NCBI GenBank assembly: GCA_945906305.1 | Contig: CAMDQT010000011.1 | Coordinates: 1-64,000 of the forward strand | Length of the DNA: 64,000 nt | Source of the DNA: Ferrithrix thermotolerans DSM 19514 | GTDB lineage: Bacteria; Actinomycetota; Acidimicrobiia; Acidimicrobiales; CAIXPF01 | Direction: 5' to 3' | In this document: piece by piece, positions 57,130-64,000 of the stretch | Layout of the letters: every line of letters begins with the position of its first letter | How positions within the stretch are numbered: the stretch's first letter is position 1 | Made by a program: the position numbers and the translations under genes | Notes under the pieces: model-generated | The model's input: the letters and a program-made list of their open reading frames with translations, nothing else | Databases searched by the model: none | What the model was told of the DNA's origin: nothing

Positions 57130-58001
57130 GCCCCGTGCCCTCCGGCGGACCCGATGCAGTGGGGTCCTTCAGCTTCTTGACCGGTCGTATTCGTGCCGAT
57201 CGGCGGACCCTGGATGATCTGTCCGGTGTTGATCACCAGGTTGCCCTTGGGGTCGAGAATGCCAGGGAAGCGGTCCATTCCCCGAGGAGCCGGTCCGCCC
57301 TTCTTTTCGCCATTCCGGTTGTACTGCGATCCGTGACAGGGGCATTCAAACCACTGAGAGGTCTTGCATTCGGGTACTCGGCAACCGAGATGGGGGCAGG
57401 TCTGCCACAGGGCGGTGAAGCCCGCTTGGAGAATGGGGTGCAGGACCGCCGGATAGGCCGCCTGGCCTTTGGGTACCGCCGTGGTCGGATACTCGGTGAC
57501 CCAGGCCCGACCTTCGGGTACATACAGGAACCCGTTGTTGGCTTTGATCCGGGCCCGCACATCGGTGGCCGCGCCGATGGTGATCTGTGCACCGAACCCG
57601 CCACTGGCACTCGGCCAAAGATAGGCGATGACCGCAGCACCGAAGCCGGACAACGACATCACCATGAAGCCCACGATGGAGCGGTTGAGAAACTGCCTCC
57701 GGGTTACTCCGAGAGTTTCGGCGTCCGGCGGTACGTAGGCGACCGGAGCCTTGGCCACAACCGGCTCGATCTCGGCCTTGCCGCTGCGGGCGAGGGCGAC
57801 GGCGTTCTCGTAGTCACGACCAGATGGGGGCTGGGGTGTCTTCGCGCCCGTCCGGGCGTCAGCGTCACGTTTCTGAGTCTCTCGACTGAGTTGTCCGACG
57901 GCGAGGTCTCGGTCTCGGCGGCGGGCCGTACCGAGCAACAAAATCGCGGCCAGCGCCACAAGGGCAATAGCGACGATGACGACGATGGTGTAGGTGCTCA
58001 C
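57126..58001 (-). CDS. Rieske 2Fe-2S protein of quinol oxidoreductase
   Basis: From GTG 58001 the protein has 291 residues. One membrane helix lies at about 6-24 and another at 107-128 preceded by TRRQFLNRS, which resembles the twin-arginine-type signal of Rieske proteins. The cluster ligands are CPHLGC (202-207) and CPCHGS (220-225), with a disulfide pair likely from the extra cysteines, followed by GPAPRGMDRFP. It lies 16 bp after subunit IV and overlaps the diheme cytochrome gene. A longer upstream frame is rejected because it overlaps subunit IV. Confidence 0.94.
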   Translation of the reverse strand: MSTYTIVVIVAIALVALAAILLLGTARRRDRDLAVGQLSRETQKRDADARTGAKTPQPPSGRDYENAVALARSGKAEIEPVVAKAPVAYVPPDAETLGVTRRQFLNRSIVGFMVMSLSGFGAAVIAYLWPSASGGFGAQITIGAATDVRARIKANNGFLYVPEGRAWVTEYPTTAVPKGQAAYPAVLHPILQAGFTALWQTCPHLGCRVPECKTSQWFECPCHGSQYNRNGEKKGGPAPRGMDRFPGILDPKGNLVINTGQIIQGPPIGTNTTGQEAEGPHCIGSAGGHGA

Positions 58002-58017
58002 GTTGTTGCTCCGACCG

Positions 58018-58788
58018 TCACAACTCGAAGAAGAGGCCGCGGGTCCACGGGAACACGAAGTTGAAGCCCGGACCACGAAAGAACGACCCGATACATACCA
58101 AGACTGCCCAGAACATCAAGAACACCGTCAGTAGGGCAACGGTGAACTTGCGGTCCTCGGGCTTGTTCGACGGGTTCTTGTCGACATAGGGCGCCATGCC
58201 CAGCACAAACAACCCCATGCCGGGAATGGTCACACCTGCCACCATCGGGTGGAACATGGTGAGCAACTCCTGAAGCCCCAAGAAATACCACGGGGCCTTC
58301 GAGGGGTTCGGCGTGCGGTTGAGGTTGGCCATTTCCAGCAGCGGGGCATTCACGAATACCGAGAAGATGAAGGCGAAGGCCGTGATCAGCAAGGCCGCGA
58401 CGAACTCCGCAACAATCAAATGCGGCCAGGTGTGCACCTTGTCCTGCGGGGTGGCTCGCACATCTTGGATGGAGCCGGACTTCACCACCGTGAGCAAGCG
58501 CTGGGTGTGTCCCCCCGGTCCGGAAGCCACCGGTCGGGGATCCGTCGTCATCGTGGCGACCGCCCCGGCTGGCGCCGCAACCGCCAGACCGACGTTCTGC
58601 GCCGCGGACCGACCGCGGTCGAAGAGATAATCGGGGATCTTGTCACCGCCACCGCCAGCGGTGGGAGCCCCAGCGGAAGCTGGCGCTTCAGCCGCGGCCG
58701 TCGGCGCGTCCCCGCCGGCCGACTTGGCCTCGGCCTTCGCCTTGGCGGCCTCGGCCCGCTTCCGAAGATGCTCGGGGATCTCGGTCAT
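58018..58788 (-). CDS. Subunit IV-like C-terminal half of cytochrome b
   Basis: The 256-residue protein has a hydrophilic N-terminal region of about 120 residues and then three membrane helices matching b6f subunit IV, or the C-terminal half of cytochrome b. The quinol-site PEWY motif is replaced by APWYFLGLQELL (165-176). The N-terminus carries MTEIPEHLRKRAEAA and a second similar motif KIPDYLFDRGRSA at residues 50-62. It follows the cytochrome b6 gene by 25 bp. Confidence 0.9.
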   Translation of the reverse strand: MTEIPEHLRKRAEAAKAKAEAKSAGGDAPTAAAEAPASAGAPTAGGGGDKIPDYLFDRGRSAAQNVGLAVAAPAGAVATMTTDPRPVASGPGGHTQRLLTVVKSGSIQDVRATPQDKVHTWPHLIVAEFVAALLITAFAFIFSVFVNAPLLEMANLNRTPNPSKAPWYFLGLQELLTMFHPMVAGVTIPGMGLFVLGMAPYVDKNPSNKPEDRKFTVALLTVFLMFWAVLVCIGSFFRGPGFNFVFPWTRGLFFEL

Positions 58789-58813
58789 TCGCTCTTCCCT
58801 TTCCCAGCCTCGA

Positions 58814-59596
58814 TCACAACGGCCCGGAGATCCCGCCGTCCTTGCGGACTCTCCAGAAGTGGATGGCCATGAAGATCACCGTTACGAAAGGCAACATCAA
58901 GACATGCAGGACATACCAGCGCAGCAAGGTGTCCGAACCGATTTCGAAACCGCCGAGCAGAACGAAGCGGACCTGCTTCCCGAACACTGGTGTGTAGCCC
59001 ATCATGTTCGTACCGACGGTCACCGCCCAGAGCGCGAGCTGGTCCCATGGCAACAGATAGCCGGTGAAGGAGAGCAGCAGCGTGAACTGCAAAAGCATCA
59101 CGCCGATGACCCAGTTGAACTCCCGCGGCGGCTTGTAGGCGCCGTGGTAGAAGACCCGCGCCATATGCAGAAACACCGAGATCACCATGAGGTGAGCCGC
59201 CCATCGGTGCATATTCCGCACTAGGAGCCCGAAGGCCACCGCCGTCTCCAAGGCGTAGATGTCGTCCCAGGCCTGAGCTGCGGTTGGCCGATAGAAGAAC
59301 ATCAGAAAGATGCCGGTCACCGTGAGGTGAATGAACAAAAAGAAGCTCAGCCCACCGAGGCAGAGCGTGTAGCTCACCTTCACGGCGTGGCGCTTCACCT
59401 TCACCGGGTGGAGGTGATAGAGCACGCTGTTCATGATCACGTACGACCGGTTACGTGGGCTATCGGTATAGCCCTTCCGGAAGATTGAGCCGGGACGGAA
59501 AATTGAGTTCCACGCCTGGCTACCTTGGACCTTGCCGGTCACTTCGCTGACCTTGTCGGCCAGTTGATCGCTTCGGCGTGGTGCCGTCTTCGCCAC
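58814..59596 (-). CDS. Cytochrome b6-type subunit
   Basis: The 260-residue protein has four membrane helices. Haem b ligands are His130/His144 and His231/His246; the 14- and 15-residue spacings match chloroplast b6 rather than mitochondrial cytochrome b. Cys79 in LCLGGLSFFLF aligns by eye with the Cys that binds haem ci in b6 (YCLGG). The C-terminus RKDGGISGPL also mirrors b6. It therefore belongs to the split b6/subunit IV class, whereas actinobacterial QcrB is usually one long chain. Confidence 0.94.
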   Translation of the reverse strand: MAKTAPRRSDQLADKVSEVTGKVQGSQAWNSIFRPGSIFRKGYTDSPRNRSYVIMNSVLYHLHPVKVKRHAVKVSYTLCLGGLSFFLFIHLTVTGIFLMFFYRPTAAQAWDDIYALETAVAFGLLVRNMHRWAAHLMVISVFLHMARVFYHGAYKPPREFNWVIGVMLLQFTLLLSFTGYLLPWDQLALWAVTVGTNMMGYTPVFGKQVRFVLLGGFEIGSDTLLRWYVLHVLMLPFVTVIFMAIHFWRVRKDGGISGPL

Positions 59597-59727
59597 CGAT
59601 GCCTCTCCCTACCCTCGCAGTTCCCACTGAGGAGCCTGTCCGAGGCCCATCAGCACTGACATTACGTAACTACACCGCTGTGCGGCGAACTCACTGCGGC
59701 CGGATCTCCCCGACCAGTTCTCGTTCG

Positions 59728-60144
59728 CTAGCCCAACCTCATCCCATAGGCATACCCGTGGGTGTTCGTGCGCATATGGATGTCGCCCTCCGCGCCCGGA
59801 TCCACCAACTTCCCGAGAATGATGACGCCGGTCGGACAGCGATCGACGCACAAGGCGCAACGCGTGCAGACATCATCGTCAATCGTGAACACCACGTGGT
59901 CGGCGGGGTCAGTCCCCGGCTTCTCGACGTCGTATGCCTCGGCGATGGCCGACGGTGACACCATGTGAATGCACTTCCACGGACAGATGTCCACGCAGCC
60001 TTCGCACATGATGCATTCGGACTGATCGATATGAATGAACTGCTTCGGCTTGACCGCCTGGCTGAGCCACTGGGCATCAACTTCGTACAGGACGTAGTCC
60101 GAGCGGAACTCGGGCATCGGGGGATTTGCATCGGTGCGGGCCAT
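59728..60144 (-). CDS. Two-[4Fe-4S] ferredoxin
   Basis: The 138-residue soluble protein has CIMCEGCVDICP (Cys 44, 47, 50, 54) and CTRCALCVDRCP (Cys 93, 96, 99, 103), separated by a longer insertion than in small clostridial ferredoxins. Aspartates and glutamates are frequent. It lies in the run between a small membrane protein and cytochrome b6. It may carry electrons to or from the b6-type complex or the NuoEFG-less complex I; both are inferences. Confidence 0.92.
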   Translation of the reverse strand: MARTDANPPMPEFRSDYVLYEVDAQWLSQAVKPKQFIHIDQSECIMCEGCVDICPWKCIHMVSPSAIAEAYDVEKPGTDPADHVVFTIDDDVCTRCALCVDRCPTGVIILGKLVDPGAEGDIHMRTNTHGYAYGMRLG

Positions 60145-60208
60145 TGGTGCCGTCCTTTCTCGGTCGGGCAGGTGAACGGGTCGAAGAGAACTGCTTGGCG
60201 GCGAGGCC

Positions 60209-60709
60209 TCAGGCCCGGATCAAGGGGCGGCCATAATCGGAACGCTGAACCTCGCTACTCGGCGCCTTCTTGCCCCGCTTCTGCCACATCACGAACAGTG
60301 CGCCATTGAGGCCGAGCGCCACCACGTAGATCCCGCCGGCGACGAAGTCGCGGGCATGCTGGTAGTGCAGGGTGAACGGCAACTTCGTGAGCAGGTCGAA
60401 AGGGCCGTGCCAGAAACGATCAGGGCGCCAGTTCCACTCGTTATCAGCGAGGGTGAGCCACTGATGCGGCACCACCCCGTACCACCAGAACATGAGGAAG
60501 AACGCCCACGTCGCGCTGACCATGGCTTCACCCCAGCTCAGCGGGGTGTTCGCTGGCCGACGTAGGGAGAAATAGCGGTAGGGAACAACGAGCAGGACCG
60601 TGCCGATCAGGATCGATGTGATCAGGGCTACCACGTTGGGGCCGTCCTCCTCGTGAATCTCTGCACAAGCGTAGTCTTCAAATCCCGCCAGGAGCACAAC
60701 AGGCTGCAT
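60209..60709 (-). CDS. Unknown three-helix membrane protein at the head of the respiratory run
   Basis: I do not recognise this protein of 166 residues (from ATG 60709). It has helices near 28-48, 58-84 (WAFFLMFWWYGVVPHQWL, Trp-rich) and 125-147. His79 and other conserved-looking residues (HGPFDLLTKLPFTLHYQH) could bind a haem or quinone, but I cannot show it. An upstream in-frame start at 60871 would add another hydrophobic stretch. It is the first minus-strand gene before the ferredoxin (64 bp). Confidence 0.65.
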   Translation of the reverse strand: MQPVVLLAGFEDYACAEIHEEDGPNVVALITSILIGTVLLVVPYRYFSLRRPANTPLSWGEAMVSATWAFFLMFWWYGVVPHQWLTLADNEWNWRPDRFWHGPFDLLTKLPFTLHYQHARDFVAGGIYVVALGLNGALFVMWQKRGKKAPSSEVQRSDYGRPLIRA

Positions 60710-61035
60710 CGTGTCCGGCGAAAAGTGGGGCGCCCATTGTCTACCAAACCCGATGGGTAACGAACGAAGTACGGCCAGGACGACGAAAATCGGGCCAACC
60801 GGCGAAGCGACTGGGGACCGCTCAGGGCGCGCCATCACTGCTGGTCTTGGTACTGCGCCACAGTCCTGCACGCCGCGACGTCACGGCCGGATTGGTTGCG
60901 TCCAGATCGCCCTGCGATGATGTGGGAACACGACGCTTGCACCCTGAGGCGCTAGCGTCACCTCTAGAACCGCGGCTGGAGCAGCCCTGCTACCGGCCGG
61001 GCTTGTCGCCCGCAGGAAACGAACATCGAGGCATC
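60710..61035. other. Divergent intergenic region before the respiratory run and cytochrome c
   Basis: This 326-bp stretch lies between two divergent genes and probably contains both promoters. Both flanking reading frames stay open through it on their own strands, but neither shows homology here. I could not find a convincing -35/-10 pair. Confidence 0.55.
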
Positions 61036-61821
61036 GTGACCGAGATCCCCGACCACCTCCTCCAACGTACGAGGTCCCGTCGACAAGCACTCGGCCTGCC
61101 CGTGAGTGGAGTCGATGGCGCGGGCGATGGGGCCGCGGCGGCTCCCGCCAGCGGAGGCGGCGTAGCTACGACGACCAGCGGCAACCTGCCCAAGGGCCCG
61201 GTGGCGCCGTCGGGGTCGCGCCCTACGTCGAAGGCGGCGGCTCGGCCCGCGGCACCCTACGCCGAAGCATCGGCTCGTCGCACCCGAATTCCGGTGTGGG
61301 CCATGCCCGTGGTGGCCATCTTGCCCTTGTGGGCCTTGTTGTACGCCGGCACGATGACCAAGCCCCATTCCAAGACCCCGACGCTGGTCGAGGCGGGCGG
61401 CGAGGTCTTCAGTGCGGCCGGATGCGCGGGCTGTCACGGCGCCAGTGGGGGCGGCGGAGTCGGCCCCGCAATTGCCAAGGGCGCGGTCATTGCGACCTAC
61501 CCGAACCCTGTCGACCAAGTTCGCTGGGTGATCCTCGGCTCGACTGGTGGTGGCGAGCTCTACGCCAAGGCGGGCAAGACCTCCATCGGTGGCATGCCAG
61601 CGTTCGGCGAAACCCTCACCTTGAGCCAAATCGTCGAGGTCGTTCTGCACGAACGCCAGACCCTCAGCGGTCAAAAGGCCGAGGCCGATGCCGAGGGTTG
61701 GGCCGACCTACGCAAGCTTCCCGAAGAGTTCTCGGCTCTGGGCTACACCAGCGGCGAGGTCGAAATGATCCTCGAGGAGATGGCGGCGCAGGAAGGCATT
61801 TCGATGCCCGAGCACGAGTGA
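61036..61821 (+). CDS. Membrane-anchored monohaem cytochrome c
   Basis: From GTG 61036 (with GAGG 5 nt upstream) the protein has 261 residues. It begins MTEIPDHLLQRTRSRRQALG, resembling the N-terminus of subunit IV at 58,018, then has a Pro/Ala/Gly-rich linker, one membrane helix at about 87-105 and a cytochrome c domain with CAGCH (130-134). The likely axial Met is in GGMPAFGETL. It is divergent from the respiratory run and is likely the electron carrier beyond the diheme subunit. Confidence 0.85.
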   Translation: MTEIPDHLLQRTRSRRQALGLPVSGVDGAGDGAAAAPASGGGVATTTSGNLPKGPVAPSGSRPTSKAAARPAAPYAEASARRTRIPVWAMPVVAILPLWALLYAGTMTKPHSKTPTLVEAGGEVFSAAGCAGCHGASGGGGVGPAIAKGAVIATYPNPVDQVRWVILGSTGGGELYAKAGKTSIGGMPAFGETLTLSQIVEVVLHERQTLSGQKAEADAEGWADLRKLPEEFSALGYTSGEVEMILEEMAAQEGISMPEHE

Positions 61822-61887
61822 GCGCGAGTCGCTCCGCCGTGCTCCACTCCGTGCGTCCTGACCGGCACCGACATCCAAGCTGGTGAC

Positions 61888-63135
61888 ATGACCTATGACG
61901 TGCTCGTGGTCGGCGCTGGACCGGCTGGCGCTTCGGCCTCCTACTGGCTGGCCGAGGCTGGCCATCGGGTGCTCACCGTCGAAAAAGCCACATTCCCCCG
62001 CGACAAGACCTGTGGCGACGGGGTCACACCGCGCGCGGTGCACGAGCTGCAGCTCATGGGCCTTGGCGACGAGCTGGCGCGCTATCACCGGTTCGAAGGG
62101 TTGCGAGCCACCGGACACGGACGCAGCCTGGAGCTGCAGTGGCCTTCGCACAGCGTCTATCCCTCCCACGGATATGTGATTCGACGCTGTGACCTCGATG
62201 CCTTCGTGGCCGAACATGCCGTCGGCGCCGGTGCCGAACTACGCCAAGGCACCACGGCCGTGGCCCCCATTTCCGAAAATGGACGGGTCGTGGGGGCTAC
62301 CCTCAAGCGGCCGGACGGCCGCTACGAAGACGTCCGCTCACGTTTCGTCATCGTTGCCGAAGGGGCCAAGACGACCTTCGGGCGGGCGCTGGGCACGGTA
62401 CAAGACCGCGGTTACCCCCAAGGAATGGCCTTGCGTGGCTACTTCACTTCGCCCCGCCACCAGGACCCTTGGATCGAGTCGGCGCTCGACCTACGCGATC
62501 GGCAGGGCCATTCTCTGCCGGGCTATGGCTGGATCTTCCCGGTGGGTAACGGCACCATCAACGTTGGCGTCGGACTGTTGTCGACCTTCAAGCACTACAA
62601 GGAGATCAACACCACCCACCTGCTCAACGAATACGTCGCCACGGCACCGTCGTACTGGGCCATCTCGGCCGACACCGCGGTCGGCCGGGCCACCGGTGGA
62701 CGCCTCCCTATGGGTGGGTCGGTTGGACCGAAGGCCGGACCGGGCTGGCTGCTGGCGGGCGACTCCGCCGGTACCGTCAACCCGTTCAATGGCGAAGGCA
62801 TCGACTATGCCTACGAGACTGGCCGGATGGCCGCGGGGGTCATCAGCGACGCCATCCGCCTCGGGGACCCCTCCTTGCTGGAGCGCTATCCCGAGTTGCT
62901 CGATGCGGAATACGGCCGATACTTCAAGGTCGCTCGACTTTTCACCAAGGTCATCGGCCGGCCCGCGTTGATGCGGGAGTTGACCCGGGTTGGCCTGCAT
63001 TCCAAGCCACTCATGGAATGGGTGCTGCGGATCATGGCCAACCTCATGCGACCCGACGAACTCGGGCCGGCCGAAGCCGCCTACAAAGCCGTCGCGGCGC
63101 TGGCCCGAGTCGTACCCGAGCGCAACGCCGCCTGA
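61888..63135 (+). CDS. FAD-dependent geranylgeranyl reductase family protein (possible menaquinone reductase MenJ)
   Basis: The 415-residue flavoprotein has an N-terminal dinucleotide fold (DVLVVGAGPAGASASYWLAEAG), the family motif FPRDKTCGDGVTPRAV, and the FAD-contacting LLAGDSAGTVNPFNGEGIDYA. Relatives saturate isoprenoid double bonds in menaquinone (MenJ), archaeal lipids or chlorophyll. Beside quinol oxidoreductase and complex I genes, menaquinone side-chain reduction is the best guess. It lies 66 bp after the cytochrome c gene on the same strand. Confidence 0.88.
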   Translation: MTYDVLVVGAGPAGASASYWLAEAGHRVLTVEKATFPRDKTCGDGVTPRAVHELQLMGLGDELARYHRFEGLRATGHGRSLELQWPSHSVYPSHGYVIRRCDLDAFVAEHAVGAGAELRQGTTAVAPISENGRVVGATLKRPDGRYEDVRSRFVIVAEGAKTTFGRALGTVQDRGYPQGMALRGYFTSPRHQDPWIESALDLRDRQGHSLPGYGWIFPVGNGTINVGVGLLSTFKHYKEINTTHLLNEYVATAPSYWAISADTAVGRATGGRLPMGGSVGPKAGPGWLLAGDSAGTVNPFNGEGIDYAYETGRMAAGVISDAIRLGDPSLLERYPELLDAEYGRYFKVARLFTKVIGRPALMRELTRVGLHSKPLMEWVLRIMANLMRPDELGPAEAAYKAVAALARVVPERNAA

Positions 63136-63179
63136 CCACCCAGGCTCCGGGCACCTTTGTGGGGCCGGGAGCGAATAAC

Positions 63180-63641
63180 TCAACGGTGCAAGTCGTCCAC
63201 CCATGCCACGAGTTGCGGTTCATCGACCACCGCTAGGTCAAGGTTGACCACGACCGGCTCCTGCCCACTGCGCACCAGGACACAGGAAAGCTCCTCGTCC
63301 GCAGCAGCATTGATTTCTTGATGCGGCACATAGGGTGGCACGAAGATGAAGTCGCCCGGCCCCGCCTCGGCGGTGTACTCGAGCCGTTCGCCCCAACGCA
63401 TCCGGGCCTTGCCGCTGACCACGTAAATGACGCTTTCAACCGGGCCATGATGATGTGCTGCAGTACGGGCGTCGGGATGGATGACCACCGTGCCCGCCCA
63501 CAGCTTCTCCGCCCCAGCACGGGCGTGGGTGATCGCCGCGGCACGGTTCATCCCTGGGGTCTGTGCGGTGTTGGTATCGAGCGCTGAGGCCGGGATCACC
63601 TTGATTCCGTCATGGCGCCAATCACGATTTGCTTGGCTCAT
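63180..63641 (-). CDS. Cupin-fold protein
   Basis: From ATG 63641 the protein has 153 residues. A single cupin domain shows TVVIHPDARTAAHHHGPVESVIYVVSGKARM with a His-rich metal site and PGDFIFVPPYVPHQEINAAADEELS as the second cupin motif. The function of such small cupins is not predictable. It follows the alcohol dehydrogenase gene by about 15 bp, so they may be one operon. A TTG at 63650 is an alternative start. Confidence 0.8.
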   Translation of the reverse strand: MSQANRDWRHDGIKVIPASALDTNTAQTPGMNRAAAITHARAGAEKLWAGTVVIHPDARTAAHHHGPVESVIYVVSGKARMRWGERLEYTAEAGPGDFIFVPPYVPHQEINAAADEELSCVLVRSGQEPVVVNLDLAVVDEPQLVAWVDDLHR

Positions 63642-63656
63642 GGAAGGCAACCCGGG

Positions 63657-64000
63657 TCAGTCGAACGTGATGACGGTGCGGGTCGTCTGACGGTTCCGCA
63701 TCAGGTCATAGCCGTGGTTGATCTCATCGAGCTTGATGCGGTGGGACACCATCTCGTCCAGCAGGAGCTTGCCGTCGAGGTAGAGATCAATGAAGCGTGG
63801 CATGTCGAGGCGGAACTGGTTCGAGCCCATCATCGAGCCCTTGAACGTCTTCTCACCCATGAAGACCTCGTGAGCAGGTAGCTCGAAGTTGGTCCCCATC
63901 GGAGCCATACCGATGATGGTGGCAACGCCACGGGGTCGCAGCATGCGGAACGCCTGCTCGCCAGTCTGCTTGCTGCCAATGGCCTCAAAGGCGAAGTCGA
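63657..64000 (-). CDS. Zinc-type alcohol dehydrogenase family protein, C-terminal part
   Basis: The gene runs off the window; only the C-terminal part of about 113 residues is visible. It shows FEAIGSKQTGEQAFRMLRPRGVATIIGM, which is the end of the nucleotide-binding domain, then EVFMGEKTFKGSMMGSNQFRLDMPRFIDLYLDGKLLLDEMVSHRIKLDEINHGYDLM, typical of class III-like MDR alcohol dehydrogenases. The zinc ligands are outside the window. Substrate is unknown. Confidence 0.85.
   Translation of the reverse strand, partial: DFAFEAIGSKQTGEQAFRMLRPRGVATIIGMAPMGTNFELPAHEVFMGEKTFKGSMMGSNQFRLDMPRFIDLYLDGKLLLDEMVSHRIKLDEINHGYDLMRNRQTTRTVITFD

Noticed and set aside
1-64000. Mobile elements, prophage, CRISPR arrays or toxin-antitoxin systems
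   Set aside because: No transposase, integrase, phage structural gene, regularly spaced repeat array or toxin pair was found on either strand.

Overview
This 64-kb window is high-G+C bacterial chromosome that reads as an actinobacterium. The evidence is the tRNA-Trp/secE/nusG/rplK gene order, a secreted Rpf-type cell-wall hydrolase, a HelD-type RNA polymerase motor, a menaquinone-reductase-like flavoprotein, frequent GTG/TTG starts and tRNA genes without an encoded CCA. The b6-type cytochrome and the doubled complex I genes suggest a deep-branching lineage such as Acidimicrobiia; that placement is inference. I see no prophage, insertion sequence or CRISPR array.

Positions 1-19,507 (mostly minus strand) hold the translation/transcription core: tuf (cut by the window edge), fusA, rpsG, rpsL, rpoC, rpoB, then rplL, rplJ, rplA, rplK, nusG, secE and tRNA-Trp. 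The usual rplL-rpoB junction is broken by a plus-strand pair, helD and a thiD-like kinase. helD is divergent from rpoB across a shared control region that carries a good rpoB promoter.

Positions 19,508-27,364 are mixed: an ECF sigma/anti-sigma pair, tRNA-Met, tRNA-Thr and tRNA-Tyr, an unrecognised membrane protein that looks like an SMC-type ATPase without its Walker A loop, a GNAT acetyltransferase, a YajQ-family protein, a Nudix hydrolase, acetyl-CoA synthetase and a secreted Rpf-like protein.

Positions 27,397-60,709 are an unbroken run of 33 minus-strand genes for respiration. In transcription order they are: a small membrane protein, a two-cluster ferredoxin, a b6f-like quinol oxidoreductase (cytochrome b6, subunit IV, Rieske, diheme cytochrome c), an unknown membrane protein, a complete 14-gene complex I set (nuoA-N), a second 11-gene set lacking nuoE/F/G, and a MidA/NDUFAF7-type methyltransferase, a family known for complex I assembly. 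Many junctions overlap as ATGA, GTGA or TGATG, which points to translational coupling. On the opposite strand beside it are a membrane-anchored monohaem cytochrome c and a geranylgeranyl/menaquinone reductase. The window ends with a cupin and part of a zinc-type alcohol dehydrogenase.

Together the respiratory genes could oxidise NADH through the 14-subunit complex, possibly ferredoxin through the 11-subunit complex, and menaquinol through the b6-type complex, passing electrons to cytochrome c. The most interesting points are the paired complex I operons with a Tyr-to-Trp change at the quinone site of one NuoD, the b6f-like cytochrome with a haem-ci-type cysteine, an N-terminal IPxHL-like motif shared by two subunits, and helD placed back to back with rpoB.
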